DNA of 25,424 nt from CAUVKI01 sp963552605 (GTDB taxonomy: Bacteria; Bacillota; Clostridia; Tissierellales; Peptoniphilaceae). The stretch lies in contig CAUVKI010000026.1 in NCBI GenBank assembly GCA_963552605.1, positions 1-25,424 of the forward strand. The letters run 5' to 3'. The translations under genes were made by a program, and so were the position numbers. Below, piece by piece: positions 25,076-25,424 of the stretch (position 1 is the stretch's first letter; every line of letters starts with the position of its first letter). The notes beneath the pieces were generated by a model, which ran no database searches, was not told the DNA's origin, and worked only from the letters and a program-made list of their open reading frames with translations.

Positions 25076-25124
25076 AAAAAAAGAAAGGTTGTCGTCTTAA
25101 CAAAATCAGTTAAAGCGACAACCT
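25076..25124 (-). terminator. Intrinsic terminator of the leftward gene at the right edge
   Basis: AGGTTGTCG (25086-25094) pairs with CGACAACCT (25116-25124). Inner bases CTTAAC and GTTAAAG extend the stem with one bulged A. On the minus strand the stem is followed by TTT, C and seven T. It lies 85 bases past the stop codon of the next gene and insulates the opp promoter. Confidence 0.82.
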
Positions 25125-25209
25125 ATTAATCTTCAGATGCGTATATTTTATTTTTTTCGAAAACAGCGAGCAATTTTTTTATATTTTTTTCGTATTCCAA
25201 AGTTGCGTA

Positions 25210-25424
25210 TTACATATCCCCTCTTAGCTTCTCTATTCTCTCTCTTGATAATCCTGTCCATCTTATTATCGCCTCTATCGGAGTTCCCTCTTTAAGCATA
25301 TTTCTTGCAGCTTCTTCCATTCCCTCAGCTCTTCCCTTTTCCATTCCCTTTTCCATTCCCTCAGCTATCCCTTTTTTCATACCTTCTTCAATTCCCTCAA
25401 CTCTTCCTTTCCTTATTCCCTTTT
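25210..25424 (-). CDS. C-terminal part of an Rpn/PD-(D/E)XK recombination-promoting nuclease (runs off the right edge)
   Basis: The last 71 codons of a leftward gene, ending in TAA at 25212-25210. The product has charged 12-residue repeats of the form xxEGxEKGMxKG, then a conserved-looking tail: ARNMLKEGTPIEAIIRWTGL followed by SRERIEKLRGDM. Repeats of E-G-x and a final 'IxxxTGLSxExIxxL' helix pair are typical of the C terminus of Rpn family nuclease/putative transposases (PDDEXK_2). The catalytic domain is outside the window, so the call is by tail resemblance only. Confidence 0.65.
   Translation of the reverse strand, partial: KGIRKGRVEGIEEGMKKGIAEGMEKGMEKGRAEGMEEAARNMLKEGTPIEAIIRWTGLSRERIEKLRGDM
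25315..25422. repeat. Three 36-bp imperfect tandem repeats inside the Rpn-like gene
   Basis: TTCCATTCCCTCAGCT recurs at 25315-25330 and 25351-25366, and as TTCAATTCCCTCAACT at 25387-25402, an exact 36-base period. Each unit encodes 12 residues on the minus strand. Within units a finer 12-base rhythm (TTCCATTCCCTT) is also seen. Confidence 0.85.

Noticed and set aside
24819..25103. 94-codon minus-strand frame over the opp promoter
   Set aside because: It spans the near-consensus promoter, the oppB ribosome site and the start of oppB in another frame, so it is not a gene.
25315..25422. Short repeats at the right edge as a CRISPR array
   Set aside because: Units are contiguous and coding, without unique spacers.

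Overview
The window is a low-GC (roughly 40 percent), densely packed stretch of bacterial chromosome. Single-membrane lipoprotein binding proteins, strong GGAGG ribosome sites, sigma-A type promoters, T-rich terminators and a der-plsY-gpsA housekeeping block indicate a Firmicute (Bacillota). An anaerobic Tissierellia/Clostridia-like member such as Peptoniphilaceae is my best guess, but the genus is inference. No tRNA, rRNA, CRISPR array, insertion sequence or prophage is visible. No gene-free stretch exceeds about 265 bases.

Region 1 (1-9689). After the start of a leftward ORF6N-type gene, a rightward PchR/YbtA-like AraC regulator ends at an intrinsic terminator. Seven tightly overlapping genes follow: a complete five-part NikABCDE/Opp-type importer (two permeases, two ATPases, a NikA-like lipoprotein placed last) and two exporter-fold half-ABC proteins resembling the YbtP/YbtQ and IrtA/IrtB siderophore transporters. 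I read this as a metallophore or xenosiderophore acquisition cassette. No metallophore biosynthesis gene is present. It is the strongest candidate in the window for an under-described system.

Region 2 (9771-14692). A strong promoter starts der (ribosome-assembly GTPase), plsY (acyl-phosphate glycerol-3-phosphate acyltransferase), gpsA (glycerol-3-phosphate dehydrogenase) and a membrane-anchored HlyD-like protein. The last three overlap. PlsY and GpsA are consecutive functions in phospholipid synthesis. lexA follows from its own promoter and ends at a long bidirectional terminator shared with the convergent MFS exporter.

Region 3 (14731-19218). A leftward MFS drug-type exporter and a leftward stand-alone dihydrolipoamide dehydrogenase lie beside a divergent rightward rtcB RNA ligase. 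The lpd-rtcB intergenic region is the most structured non-coding DNA here. It holds a perfect inverted repeat on the rtcB -35 box, a clear promoter, and a two-hairpin leader ending in an intrinsic terminator before rtcB, which suggests both an operator and transcription attenuation.

Region 4 (19182-25424). A leftward oligopeptide importer operon, oppB-oppC-oppD-oppF-oppA, runs from a near-consensus promoter to a bidirectional GC-rich terminator. Beyond it lies the C-terminal end of a leftward gene whose product carries 12-residue tandem repeats, typical of the tail of Rpn/PD-(D/E)XK recombination-promoting nucleases.
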